This document shows positions 9,202-16,610 of a stretch of 64,000 bases of DNA, in pieces. Origin of the DNA: UBA5603 sp964501315 (GTDB lineage Bacteria; Bacillota_I; Bacilli_A; Izemoplasmatales; Hujiaoplasmataceae); contig CAZCSO010000001.1 in the NCBI GenBank assembly GCA_964501315.1, positions 114,268 to 178,267 of the forward strand, read 5' to 3'. A program made the translations under genes and the position numbers. Position 1 is the stretch's first letter. Each line of letters opens with the position of its first letter. Under the pieces are notes generated by a model. That model did not search any database, had not been told where the DNA came from, and worked only from the letters and a program-made list of their open reading frames with translations.

Positions 9202-9420
9202 ATGATTGATCACGACATTCATTTGGGTTCGGTGCTCGAACTCAAAAAAGGACATCCTTGCGGTACCAACCGTTGGGAGATTGTCAGGTTTGGAACTGAC
9301 TGTAAAATCAAATGTTTAGGATGCGGAAGAATTGTAATGATTGACCGCGTTCAACTATTAAAAGCCATCAAGAAAGTGTTAGGAGAAACTCATGAAGGAA
9401 TTACTGAAAACAATCATTGA
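9202..9420 (+). CDS. DUF951 family protein
   Basis: This 72-residue protein belongs to a small conserved family (YyzM-like) nearly always found beside parB or ychF in Bacillota. The core is KKGHPCGTNRWEIVRFG followed by KCLGCG, giving three conserved cysteines. It is probably a small nucleic-acid-binding or beta-barrel protein; the function is unknown. It starts one base after the parB stop and overlaps the following gene by 29 nt, so it is clearly part of the same transcript. Confidence 0.9.
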   Translation: MIDHDIHLGSVLELKKGHPCGTNRWEIVRFGTDCKIKCLGCGRIVMIDRVQLLKAIKKVLGETHEGITENNH

Positions 9421-9682
9421 TTATCGAAACGAACGAGGATGGAAGGAACACGATACCCCGGAAGCCTTAGCAAAATCGATCATTATCGAAGCCGCTGAAT
9501 TATTAGAAAACTATCAATGGCCGGATCAAATACCCGACTCCGAGAACGTTAAAGAAGAACTCGCAGACGTCTTAATATATACCCTTGCGATGATTCACGA
9601 TCTCGGTTACGATCCCGTTGAATTGATTATGGAAAAACTCGAAAAAAATAATGTCAAATATCCAAAACCTGAGAAAAAATAG
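9392..9682 (+). CDS. MazG-like nucleotide pyrophosphohydrolase
   Basis: This 96-residue all-helical protein belongs to the MazG/dCTPase (RS21-C6-like) group that hydrolyses NTPs or dNTPs to monophosphates. The metal-binding helices are visible as SIIIEAAELLENYQW and VKEELADVLIYTLAMIHDLG (E-x2-E and E-x3-D patterns). AGGAGA at 9379-9384 sets the ATG at 9392, inside the end of the DUF951 gene. It closes the rsmG-to-parB operon. The exact substrate (house-cleaning of non-canonical dNTPs is usual) is not readable. Confidence 0.88.
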   Translation: MKELLKTIIDYRNERGWKEHDTPEALAKSIIIEAAELLENYQWPDQIPDSENVKEELADVLIYTLAMIHDLGYDPVELIMEKLEKNNVKYPKPEKK

Positions 9683-9786
9683 CCACTTTTAGTCATTTTA
9701 TCAACCTGTGATTATTATCTGAAATGGCCAATTTATCTCTCGATTCATCTTTTTTTTCGGTTGTCAAAACTTTATGAATTTTTTAA

Positions 9787-9815
9787 TTGACAAACCTCCA
9801 CTTAAATAGTAAAAT
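9787..9815 (+). promoter_or_regulatory. Promoter of the first tRNA group
   Basis: Perfect TTGACA (9787-9792), 17-base spacer, TAAAAT (9810-9815), 27 bases before tRNA-Ile. Confidence 0.88.
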
Positions 9816-9842
9816 ATTACTCGCACTGAAAAGTGTTTTTGT

Positions 9843-9920
<78 letters not shown>

Positions 9921-9928
9921 TCTTTTAC

Positions 9929-10004
9929 GGGGAATTAGCTCAACTGGGAGAGCACCTGCCTTGCAAGCAGGAGGTCAGCGGTTCGATCCCGCTATTCTCC
10001 ACCA
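9929..10004 (+). tRNA. tRNA-Ala (UGC), copy 1
   Basis: Acceptor GGGGAAT/ATTCTCC, anticodon loop CTTGCAA between CCTGC and GCAGG, encoded CCA. A second tRNA-Ala(UGC) follows at 10578. Confidence 0.97.
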
Positions 10005-10011
10005 TTATTAC

Positions 10012-10088
10012 GGCGGTGTAGCTCAACTGGCTAGAGCGTACGGTTCATACCCGTGAGGTTGAGAGTTCAAGTCTCTCCGCCGCTACCA
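10012..10088 (+). tRNA. tRNA-Met (CAU), elongator
   Basis: Acceptor GGCGGTG/CGCCGCT; anticodon stem TACGG/CCGTG with loop TTCATAC. It lacks the initiator's C1-A72 mismatch and GGG/CCC anticodon stem and closely resembles Bacillus elongator tRNA-Met, so it is elongator. Confidence 0.9.
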
Positions 10089-10094
10089 AATAAT

Positions 10095-10171
10095 GGACCC
10101 GTAGCTCAGTTGGTTAGAGCTATCGGCTCATAACCGATTGGCCGTAGGTTCGAGTCCTACCGGGTCCACCA
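10095..10171 (+). tRNA. tRNA-Ile2 (CAU, lysidine type)
   Basis: Acceptor GGACCCG/CGGGTCC and anticodon loop CTCATAA. The body resembles Bacillus tRNA-Ile2, whose C34 is converted to lysidine by TilS to read AUA. The distinction from elongator Met rests on this similarity. Confidence 0.82.
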
Positions 10172-10181
10172 ATCATAATGT

Positions 10182-10274
10182 GGAGAAATACCCAAGCCCG
10201 GTTGAAGGGATCGGTCTTGAAAACCGACAGGACGTGCGAGCGTCGCGGGGGTTCGAATCCCTCTTTCTCCGCCA
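10182..10274 (+). tRNA. tRNA-Ser (UGA)
   Basis: Long variable arm, acceptor GGAGAAA/TTTCTCC, discriminator G, anticodon loop CTTGAAA. Confidence 0.96.
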
Positions 10275-10278
10275 TCAC

Positions 10279-10355
10279 GCCGACTTAGCTCAACCCGGCA
10301 GAGCAACTGAATCGTAATCAGTAGGTTGTAGGTTCAATTCCTATAGTCGGCACCA
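10279..10355 (+). tRNA. tRNA-Thr (CGU)
   Basis: Acceptor GCCGACT/AGTCGGC; anticodon stem ACTGA/TCAGT with loop ATCGTAA. A 48-base spacer without a clear promoter follows. Confidence 0.92.
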
Positions 10356-10403
10356 TCTTGTGTTTTTTGTCAAGCTCGTTACAAGACTAAGAGAGCTCGA
10401 AAT

Positions 10404-10479
10404 GACCCGCTAGCTCAGTCGGTAGAGCATTTGACTTTTAATCAAAGGGTCAGGCGTTCAAGTCGCCTGCGGGTCACCA
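10404..10479 (+). tRNA. tRNA-Lys (UUU)
   Basis: Acceptor GACCCGC/GCGGGTC, anticodon loop CTTTTAA between TTTGA and TCAAA. Confidence 0.96.
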
Positions 10480-10485
10480 CGTAAT

Positions 10486-10572
10486 GCCTGAGTGGCGGAA
10501 TAGGTAGACGCGTTGGACTTAAAATCCAATGTCAGCAATGACGTGCCGGTTCAAGTCCGGCCTTGGGTACCA
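10486..10572 (+). tRNA. tRNA-Leu (UAA)
   Basis: Class II tRNA with a long variable arm; anticodon loop CTTAAAA between TTGGA and TCCAA; acceptor GCCTGAG/CTTGGGT contains G-T pairs. Confidence 0.94.
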
Positions 10573-10577
10573 TAAAT

Positions 10578-10653
10578 GGGGTATTAGCTCAACTGGGAGA
10601 GCACCTGCCTTGCAAGCAGGAGGTCAGCAGTTCGATCCTGCTATACTCCACCA
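10578..10653 (+). tRNA. tRNA-Ala (UGC), copy 2
   Basis: Nearly identical to the copy at 9929 but with acceptor GGGGTAT/ATACTCC, showing compensatory change that keeps pairing. Confidence 0.97.
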
Positions 10654-10656
10654 TCC

Positions 10657-10732
10657 GGAGGTTTAGCTCAGCTGGGAGAGCATCTGCCTTACAAGCAGAG
10701 GGTCGGCGGTTCGATCCCGTCAACCTCCACCA
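10657..10732 (+). tRNA. tRNA-Val (UAC)
   Basis: Acceptor GGAGGTT/AACCTCC, anticodon loop CTTACAA. Last gene of the first group. Confidence 0.96.
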
Positions 10733-10773
10733 TGAAAAACCTACATCATATGATTCTTTCGATTGACAACCAG

Positions 10774-10802
10774 TTGACAATCGTAGGTCGGTTTGATATG
10801 AT
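10774..10802 (+). promoter_or_regulatory. Promoter of the second tRNA group
   Basis: TTGACA (10774-10779), 17-base spacer, TATGAT (10797-10802), 19 bases ahead of tRNA-fMet. It makes fMet, Asp and Phe a separate unit. Confidence 0.85.
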
Positions 10803-10821
10803 GATAGCACATATAACACAT

Positions 10822-10898
<77 letters not shown>

Positions 10899-10899
10899 C

Positions 10900-10975
10900 G
10901 GTCCTGTGGTGTAGTGGTTAACATGCCTGCCTGTCACGCAGGAGATCGCGGGTTCAAGTCCCGTCGGGACCGCCA
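10900..10975 (+). tRNA. tRNA-Asp (GUC)
   Basis: Acceptor GGTCCTG/CGGGACC, discriminator G, anticodon loop CTGTCAC between CCTGC and GCAGG. Confidence 0.96.
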
Positions 10976-10982
10976 TTTTGTT

Positions 10983-11058
10983 GGCTCGGTAGCTCAGTTG
11001 GTAGAGCAATGGACTGAAAATCCATGTGTCGCCGGTTCAATCCCGGCCTGAGCCACCA
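10983..11058 (+). tRNA. tRNA-Phe (GAA); intact attachment gene of the array
   Basis: Acceptor GGCTCGG/CTGAGCC, anticodon stem ATGGA/TCCAT with loop CTGAAAA. From base 11012 (GACTGAAAA...) to the end of its terminator the same sequence recurs downstream at 12078, 13809, 19165 and 20775, and in decayed form near 22332 and 24268. This marks the gene as the target of repeated site-specific integration, with each event restoring a complete tRNA. Confidence 0.97.
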
Positions 11059-11073
11059 TAAACTACGAGAAAT

Positions 11074-11096
11074 AGCCCTTTTAAGGGCTTTTTTTA
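11074..11096 (+). terminator. Terminator of the tRNA cluster, part of the repeated att unit
   Basis: AGCCCTT/AAGGGCT hairpin with a TT loop and a T-run. The same hairpin is carried in every downstream att copy. Confidence 0.93.
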
Positions 11097-11129
11097 TTGT
11101 TATAGACCAATACTTAGAGAATACCTTTT

Positions 11130-11143
11130 CGACACATGGACAA
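11130..11143 (+). repeat. Conserved box about 34 bases after the tRNA-Phe terminator
   Basis: CGACACATGGACAA here matches CGATACATGGACAA at 19283-19296 and CGATACATTGACAA at 20894-20907. Each lies 34-36 bases after the end of an att terminator and is followed by a TTAAT-rich stretch. It could be an arm-type recombinase binding site belonging to the elements. Confidence 0.6.
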
Positions 11144-11195
11144 ACTGCATTAATAATAAAAAACAATTAGAGATATCTTCTTGAAGTTATGTTTA

Positions 11196-11204
11196 TGGTA
11201 TAAT
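11196..11204 (+). promoter_or_regulatory. Extended -10 promoter of cassette 1
   Basis: TGGTATAAT gives an extended -10 box (TGnTATAAT); no good -35 is present at the right distance. Confidence 0.55.
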
Positions 11205-11295
11205 CAAAATAAACTAGAATAGATAATATATTTATACTAGAATGAGTAAAATGTTATTTTTATGTATATTTGAAGAGTTATTATGCGAGGAAAAA

Positions 11296-11877
11296 ATGAA
11301 GAAAACTGATAGTCAAAAATATGTTAAAGGGCTTAGAGGGTATTTTAAAGCCGGCTTATTTCTACCCATTTTTTACACCAGTGTTTTTATTTTGGTAATT
11401 TCTTCTCTTGTAGTATTACCTGACTATAATCTTTCTATAAAAATAATTGGCATTGCATTATCTATGGTATTAATAATTTTTATCTGGTTGCTTTATGGAT
11501 ATCAAAGAAAAAACGAGAAAAAAATGAAAGTATATATAGATGAGATAGAAGTGAAGTTAGAATCTCAAAACAATGTAGATGAAGAATTATTAATGAATGA
11601 AATCTCTGAGATAAAAGAAGATAATTGCTTATCAGAAGAACAGGTTTCCTTTATTACAAAAAATACAATATTATTTTTTAGATATCAAATATACCTAATA
11701 ATTGCAATTGCTTTGTTTTCATTAGATTTAGTATTAAAAGATTTGTTGGACTTTCCTACTTGGTTAAATGTATTATTACTTTCAATATTTAGCTGCCTCA
11801 TTTTATTATCAGTCTTTCTTGGAATAAAGACCTATATGAATCTAAAAAAATATGTAGATAAAGTTTCAAAGGATTAA
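11296..11877 (+). CDS. Four-helix membrane protein of cassette 1, unknown
   Basis: I do not recognise this 193-residue protein. Two hydrophobic hairpins (about residues 17-70 and 125-185) flank a charged cytoplasmic segment rich in Glu and Lys, suggesting four membrane spans. The frame is open from 11242, but ATG 11296 follows GAGG (11287-11290) by five bases and starts MKKTDSQKYVKG. Codon use (AGA, ATA, TTA) is unlike the core genes to the left. It is the only clear gene between tRNA-Phe and the first att repeat. Confidence 0.75.
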   Translation: MKKTDSQKYVKGLRGYFKAGLFLPIFYTSVFILVISSLVVLPDYNLSIKIIGIALSMVLIIFIWLLYGYQRKNEKKMKVYIDEIEVKLESQNNVDEELLMNEISEIKEDNCLSEEQVSFITKNTILFFRYQIYLIIAIALFSLDLVLKDLLDFPTWLNVLLLSIFSCLILLSVFLGIKTYMNLKKYVDKVSKD

Positions 11878-12074
11878 TATTTGTTTTACACCCAGATATA
11901 AATACATTGGTTTATAGTGCATTAATTTATCCTTTGGCATATTTAGTATATTGCTATATTGTATTTCAATATTTTAATCATTTTCTTGTGATTTATTATT
12001 TTATTTTCACTGTTATTTACTATGCTTGTATCCATCTATCAAGGTCACTTTTTTTGAGAGATTTAATTGCATGA
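11862..12074 (+). pseudogene. Stop-free hydrophobic frame without a start
   Basis: After the cassette 1 gene, a frame of about 70 codons runs without a stop to TGA at 12072-12074 and reads as a very hydrophobic, Tyr- and Phe-rich sequence. It has no ATG and no ribosome binding site. It may be the remains of a membrane gene or chance in AT-rich DNA. Together with att1 it fills most of the 523-base gap before the next gene. Confidence 0.22.
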
Positions 12075-12162
12075 AACGACTGAAAATCCATGTATCGGCG
12101 GTTCAAACCCGGCCTGAGCCACCATAAACTACGAGAATTAGCCCTTTTAAGGGCTTTCTTTT
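12068..12162 (+). repeat. att1: tRNA-Phe 3' copy plus terminator
   Basis: From GACTGAAAATCC (12078) to the T-run the sequence matches tRNA-Phe from its anticodon stem through CCA and the following terminator with only a few substitutions. The preceding TGCATGAAACGACTG (12068-12082) is not in tRNA-Phe but is identical at 20765-20779, so it belongs to the element. There is no 5' tRNA half, so this is not a tRNA gene. Confidence 0.93.
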
Positions 12163-12348
12163 ATGCTCTTATGAAATATAATTTATAATCGCATGGGTAT
12201 ACTTCTGCCGCTGTGATGATTCAAGTTTGGATCATCAATATTATCAATTTCAGAATTTAAGCTGCGATATTGATAAAAAAATCATCATATGGCCAAACGA
12301 AATCGCTATAAATGACCAATCAAAAACATCATAAACATCCAAATGGTG

Positions 12349-12377
12349 TTGTAAATATCGACCATGTCAAGTATAAT
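12349..12377 (+). promoter_or_regulatory. Promoter of cassette 2 ATPase
   Basis: TTGTAA (12349-12354), 17-base spacer, TATAAT (12372-12377), 23 bases ahead of the ATG. It shows that the cassette carries its own promoter. Confidence 0.65.
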
Positions 12378-12400
12378 ATAATCAAAGGGTGGGGTGACAC

Positions 12401-13657
12401 ATGATAAAATATATGCCAAGGTTAATTGAAAAGTCAATACAAGATCAATTATCTATTATGGGGGCGGTGGCAATTGAGGGGCCAAAGTGGTCAGGAAAAT
12501 CTACTACTGCTGAACGTTATGCCAAAACTGTTGTAAAACTTCAAGACCCTATAGTGAATAGAAGATATCAAATATATGCTTCTACTGATAAAAATCTATT
12601 GTTAGCCGGGGATAAACCCCTAATGTTTGATGAATGGCAAAAAATACCAAATCTTTGGGATTTTATACGGTTAGATATTGATGAAAAAAATGAAAGAGGA
12701 ATGTACATATTAACTGGTTCAGCTAAGCCCATTAAAGATCAAGAAAGACATACAGGAACTGGTAGAATTGTAAAAGTAAAAATGCGACCTATGTCACTAT
12801 TTGAAATGAATTATTCTAATGGTTCGGTTTCTTTACAAGATTTATTTGAAAATAAAAAAGTAGGAATTCATGAATCAAAATTAAGTATTAAAGATTTATC
12901 TGAACTGATTTGCAGAGGTGGTTGGCCGGGGTCAATGTATTTATCTGTAGACAAGGCAATCATGGCTGTAGAAAATTACTACAATACATTGACAAGTGAA
13001 GATATAGTTGACATCGATAATATCAAAAGAGACCAGACTAGAGCAAAAACGGTTATCAAATCGTTTTCTAGAAACATTTCGACATTAACCTCTTATCAAA
13101 CCATGGTTAAAGATATTTCTGAGCATGGTGAGCAGATCAGTGATGAATCATTTTATTCGTATATTAGGGCTCTAGAAAAGCTTTATATTATTGACAATAT
13201 CCCTGCGTGGAATCCTAAACTTAGAAGTAAAAGCAGTATAAGAACGACAGATAAAAGGGAATTAATAGATCCATCACTAGCAGCAGTTGCTTTGGGGGCT
13301 AAGCCTAATGACTTAATTAAAGATATGGAGACATTTGGCTTTTTATTTGAATCATTGTGTTCGAGAGATTTATCAATTTATATAGAGTCACTTGGAGGGC
13401 ATCTTTTTCATTACAAGGATAGTGATGATTTGGAAATTGATTTTATACTACATCTTCCGGATGGAAAATGGGGAGCAATCGAAGTCAAGACTGGTTTAAA
13501 TGAAATCGAAAAAGCGACGAAAAATTTATTAAAGTTACAAAATAAAGTTGACGAATTAAAAGCTCCATCATTTTTAATGATTCTTACAGGAACTGATTTA
13601 GCATATCAAACCGAAGAAGGAATATATGTTATTCCTTTGGGTTGTTTAAAACCATAA
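12401..13657 (+). CDS. AAA_14/DUF4143-type ATPase (cassette 2)
   Basis: This 418-residue protein belongs to the large family of ATPases with an AAA_14 N-terminal domain and a DUF4143 C-terminal domain. Walker A is GPKWSGKST (about 28-36), Walker B is LMFDEWQKIP, and sensor-like ILTGSAKP follows. Near the C-terminus EIDFIL...WGAIEVKTG forms the D...E-x-K pattern of PD-(D/E)XK nuclease-like folds. The biological role of the family is unsettled; defence or mobile-element functions have been suggested. A GGGGTGA ribosome binding site precedes the ATG. It is the only gene in its cassette, and a distant relative sits alone in cassette 4. Confidence 0.88.
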   Translation: MIKYMPRLIEKSIQDQLSIMGAVAIEGPKWSGKSTTAERYAKTVVKLQDPIVNRRYQIYASTDKNLLLAGDKPLMFDEWQKIPNLWDFIRLDIDEKNERGMYILTGSAKPIKDQERHTGTGRIVKVKMRPMSLFEMNYSNGSVSLQDLFENKKVGIHESKLSIKDLSELICRGGWPGSMYLSVDKAIMAVENYYNTLTSEDIVDIDNIKRDQTRAKTVIKSFSRNISTLTSYQTMVKDISEHGEQISDESFYSYIRALEKLYIIDNIPAWNPKLRSKSSIRTTDKRELIDPSLAAVALGAKPNDLIKDMETFGFLFESLCSRDLSIYIESLGGHLFHYKDSDDLEIDFILHLPDGKWGAIEVKTGLNEIEKATKNLLKLQNKVDELKAPSFLMILTGTDLAYQTEEGIYVIPLGCLKP

Positions 13658-13808
13658 AAGCAATTGTTAAACACAAATTTATTGTTCTATTATCAAAACT
13701 AATGTATACGTTTAATTTTGAATAAATGGACTTCCCATTTTTTCACTAATATATTTATACTTTATATATGATAATCTAATAGATATACATAAGTTTTTTG
13801 ACTATAAA

Positions 13809-13887
13809 GACTGAAAATCCATGTGTCGCCGGTTCAATCCCGGCCTGAGCCACCATAAATCACGAGAAATAGCCCTTTTAAGGGCTT
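13809..13887 (+). repeat. att2: tRNA-Phe 3' copy, interrupted by an IS
   Basis: This copy is almost identical to the tRNA-Phe 3' part and terminator stem (GACTGAAAA to AAGGGCTT), with only the TCAC for CTAC change after CCA. Its T-run is displaced to 15444 by the insertion sequence. The left flank (TATAAAGACTG) differs from the GAAACGACTG seen at the other copies. Confidence 0.93.
13870..13887 (+). repeat. Left 18-bp target site duplication of the IS
   Basis: TAGCCCTTTTAAGGGCTT occurs here and at 15426-15443, directly abutting both ends of the IS. It contains the whole palindromic terminator stem. Confidence 0.85.
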
Positions 13888-15425
13888 CAGACTGTCGATA
13901 AAAGCACTTATTCAAATAAGTTATGATAAACTTAGATGAAAAAAGTGCTTTTTCTTTTGAAAAAAGGGTAAAAAAGTGATAAATGATGATAGAGAAATGG
14001 TAACCTTCGCTAAGAAGTTAGCCATTTTTTTCATATTCATCGATGCGAAAGAAAGTAAGGTGTGATCCCTTACTTTATTAAGTCCGCGATAATGCGTGTA
14101 GCGACCAAAGTGTCGCTCCTTGAAATCAGCGAAACATCGTTCGATGGTTTCCTTTCGCTGACTATAAATTTCTTTCCCATAATCTGACAACCTTAATTCT
14201 CGTACGTAATCAAAATATAGTTGATAGATTGAAACCCTTAATTCCTTTTTAGATTCATTTCGATAAATTCGATATCCTTGACGATTAATTGAATAAAAAC
14301 GATAAATGGAGCCTTCTAAAGAGATAAAAACATTATTTGTTTCATCATAGGTAAGGGTTGAATATAATTCATACATCTTTTTTCCCATTGCTTTTTTTCT
14401 TGGTAGTAAGGGAAGATGTCCGTTATCGGTAATATGTTTAATGAGTGGTCCAGAATGATATCCAGCGTCAATGGCGACTGTGGTTATGTATGACTTATAT
14501 TTTTCTACTAGTTCATCATAAACTTCAGAAAAGACTTGAGAGTCATGGATATTAGAAGGTTTTAAGACGGTATTAAGAATATAACCGTTCTTATCACACG
14601 ACGTATGAGCGTTATAGGAAAAGTTTTTTTCTTTCTCGCCCTTATTTAGCCATCCTGCATCGGAATCTGTCGTGGACTCTTTTGTTCGTTTAGTCCCAGA
14701 ACCTGAGGAAGGTGGTAGGGGTTTATCGTTGTCTTTTGAGCGTTCTTCATTGATAAATTCTAACATTTCTTTTTCGAAAATAGATTTTTCTTTTTCGATA
14801 ACCTTCTCAACGAATTTTTTCTTATTCGCTGAAGCTTTTAAATGGGTTGAATCAATATTGATATTCGTAAAATCAATCAATCCATGTTCGATAATTTGAT
14901 TTAATACATTCTCGAAGATTCGGCGATAGATATCCGTATTTAAAAAGCGCTGTGTGTAGTTTTTAGAATAGGTTGAATGGTCAGGTACCTTTTCACTAAA
15001 GGGTAAGTTCATAAACCACCGATAAGCGATGTTTAAATGAATCTCCTCACAAGTACGTCTAATCGATGAGATTCCCATTAAACACTTAATAATCGGTATT
15101 TTAAACAAGACAACAGGATCAATCGCTGGTCGTCCTTTATCAGAATAATACGGTTTCGTTAAATCGTAGATAAAATTGAAGTCGACATACTTCGCTACTT
15201 TGCGCAATAGATTATCTTCTGGTACTAATTCTTCAATGGTATATAAAATATATTCATTTCTGAAATCATCATCTTTCGTATACATTGAAATCACCTTACC
15301 TTTAACCTTATATTATCACTTTAACTATACTTTGTATAGTTAATACCATAAAATTACATAAAATTCAATTAAATAATAAAAAAAGTATCTCAAATTCTAC
15401 TTTGAAATACTTTTTCAACAGTCTG
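13888..15425 (-). mobile_element. IS1182-family insertion sequence, apparently complete
   Basis: The 1538-bp element has imperfect terminal inverted repeats: CAGACTGTCGATAAAAGCAC at the left and, on the opposite strand, CAGACTGTTGAAAAAGTATT at the right. It carries one intact transposase on the minus strand and is flanked by an 18-bp duplication of the att2 terminator. With a terminator kept on both sides, transcription into and out of the IS should be limited. Intact repeats, duplication and gene point to a recent insertion. Confidence 0.9.
13921..15285 (-). CDS. IS1182-family transposase
   Basis: This 454-residue DDE transposase has the DUF772-type N-terminal domain (EELVPEDNLLRK, GRPAIDPVVLFK) and the catalytic triad in NIDSTHLKASANKKK, VAIDAGYHSG and QRKETIERCFADFKE. 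The frame opens at a GTG (15294), but ATG 15285 is preferred because AAGGTGA lies five bases ahead. Length is normal and no frameshift is visible, so it may be active. It is the only minus-strand gene within the array. Confidence 0.93.
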   Translation of the reverse strand: MYTKDDDFRNEYILYTIEELVPEDNLLRKVAKYVDFNFIYDLTKPYYSDKGRPAIDPVVLFKIPIIKCLMGISSIRRTCEEIHLNIAYRWFMNLPFSEKVPDHSTYSKNYTQRFLNTDIYRRIFENVLNQIIEHGLIDFTNINIDSTHLKASANKKKFVEKVIEKEKSIFEKEMLEFINEERSKDNDKPLPPSSGSGTKRTKESTTDSDAGWLNKGEKEKNFSYNAHTSCDKNGYILNTVLKPSNIHDSQVFSEVYDELVEKYKSYITTVAIDAGYHSGPLIKHITDNGHLPLLPRKKAMGKKMYELYSTLTYDETNNVFISLEGSIYRFYSINRQGYRIYRNESKKELRVSIYQLYFDYVRELRLSDYGKEIYSQRKETIERCFADFKERHFGRYTHYRGLNKVRDHTLLSFASMNMKKMANFLAKVTISLSSFITFLPFFQKKKHFFHLSLS

Positions 15426-15449
15426 TAGCCCTTTTAAGGGCTTTTTTTA
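15426..15449 (+). repeat. Right target duplication and rest of the att2 terminator
   Basis: TAGCCCTTTTAAGGGCTT (15426-15443) repeats 13870-13887 and continues into the original T-run. Together they rebuild a normal att repeat if the IS is removed. Confidence 0.87.
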
Positions 15450-15881
15450 TTTCTTTTAGACTAAAATTACATAAGTGACAATTATCTGTATGTATTTAAA
15501 TCAGAATCTATATTTTAGAAGTAATTAGATTTTGATTGACAAAAATAGTATCAGAATACAAAAATCCTAAGTATAAGAAGTAAAAATGTAAAGGTTCACT
15601 TTTTCCACGTTTTTTATATGTTTTGTCTTCTCTTTCTATGCTTTGGATTTATAAAGATCCACGACTTTAAAAATATTTATTAATTCTCTTGTTTTTTTTA
15701 TTAATTAGAATTATTTTAATAGATAGATTGCCATATTTATTATATTTGATATTAGTAAAATGATAAACATGAATAAAAGTTACATATGGGGCTTTTTTGG
15801 ATGATATGATTGCATAATGGTGTTTATTTATTTTTACTGTTCAAAGTGTAAAATTGATATATATTAATATAGGGAGGATAT
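15450..15881 (+). other. AT-rich leader of cassette 3
   Basis: About 430 bases without a convincing gene. A weak match to the conserved post-att box, ACATAAGTGACAA, lies at about 15469-15481. AGGGAGGA at 15872-15879 is the ribosome binding site of the next gene. Confidence 0.4.
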
Positions 15882-16610
15882 ATGAATATTATTAAAATTA
15901 ACGTATTGATTTATGTTTTATCGCTTGTAATTTTGTTAATGGGATGTACAATTCAAGAAATTGAGTATTCTATTGAAATGTATGGAGAAGAAAAAGCATA
16001 TATCTTGGATCAAAACGGCAATATTGTCACTCTCGAGGATCCAATGAACACTATCTTTCTGATAGAGATTGGTTCTTATTATAATGAATATAGATTTATA
16101 AGTGAGTATGCATTGAATGCTGCAAATCAAATCGAAGGTATTAATTTTTCATTCACTTTCAACTTATTATCCACAACTCAATTCTCTTTTTATAAAGGAG
16201 ATAGCGCATATCCAGATATTATTGTAACCCCCTCTTATGGGGAAGGTTGTGGATCTTCAGGTGTTTTTACTAAACCAGGTGATACATCAACGATAGTTTG
16301 TTCAATAAAAGATGACGAGGAAGTTATAGCAATAAATAGTTTTGATTACATTTTAAACGATAATAATGAATCAAAAATATATTACTCCCATATAGTTTTT
16401 TTTGCTGATTTAATGGACTTATTAACTACTGATGAGAAAAAAACTGTTGCATTACATGAATTAGGGCATACTTTGGGATTAATTGACTATGAAGAACAAG
16501 AAGTAATCGGATATACTGTAATGTTCTATCAACTAACTCAACCATATGTTGATTATAGTGATTGCGACAAGTATAATTTGGAGTGGTATTATAAATATGG
16601 CGGAAACTAG
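15882..16610 (+). CDS. Lipoprotein zinc metalloprotease (metzincin-like)
   Basis: This 242-residue protein starts with a signal peptide and lipobox (VILLMGC, cysteine near residue 21-22), so it should be anchored outside the membrane. Near the C-terminus HELGHTLGLID matches the metzincin zinc site HExxHxxGxx(H/D), and VMFYQ shortly after could be the Met-turn. The rest is unlike any family I can name. A good GGGAGGA precedes the ATG. Its last 14 bases overlap the ABC transporter gene, so the two are probably co-translated. Export of, immunity to, or processing of a peptide are possible roles (inference). Confidence 0.78.
   Translation: MNIIKINVLIYVLSLVILLMGCTIQEIEYSIEMYGEEKAYILDQNGNIVTLEDPMNTIFLIEIGSYYNEYRFISEYALNAANQIEGINFSFTFNLLSTTQFSFYKGDSAYPDIIVTPSYGEGCGSSGVFTKPGDTSTIVCSIKDDEEVIAINSFDYILNDNNESKIYYSHIVFFADLMDLLTTDEKKTVALHELGHTLGLIDYEEQEVIGYTVMFYQLTQPYVDYSDCDKYNLEWYYKYGGN

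Noticed and set aside
7580..9682. A parS site near parAB
   Set aside because: I looked by eye for the TGTTTCACGTGAAACA-type palindrome and found none in the window; a pattern search allowing mismatches would be decisive.
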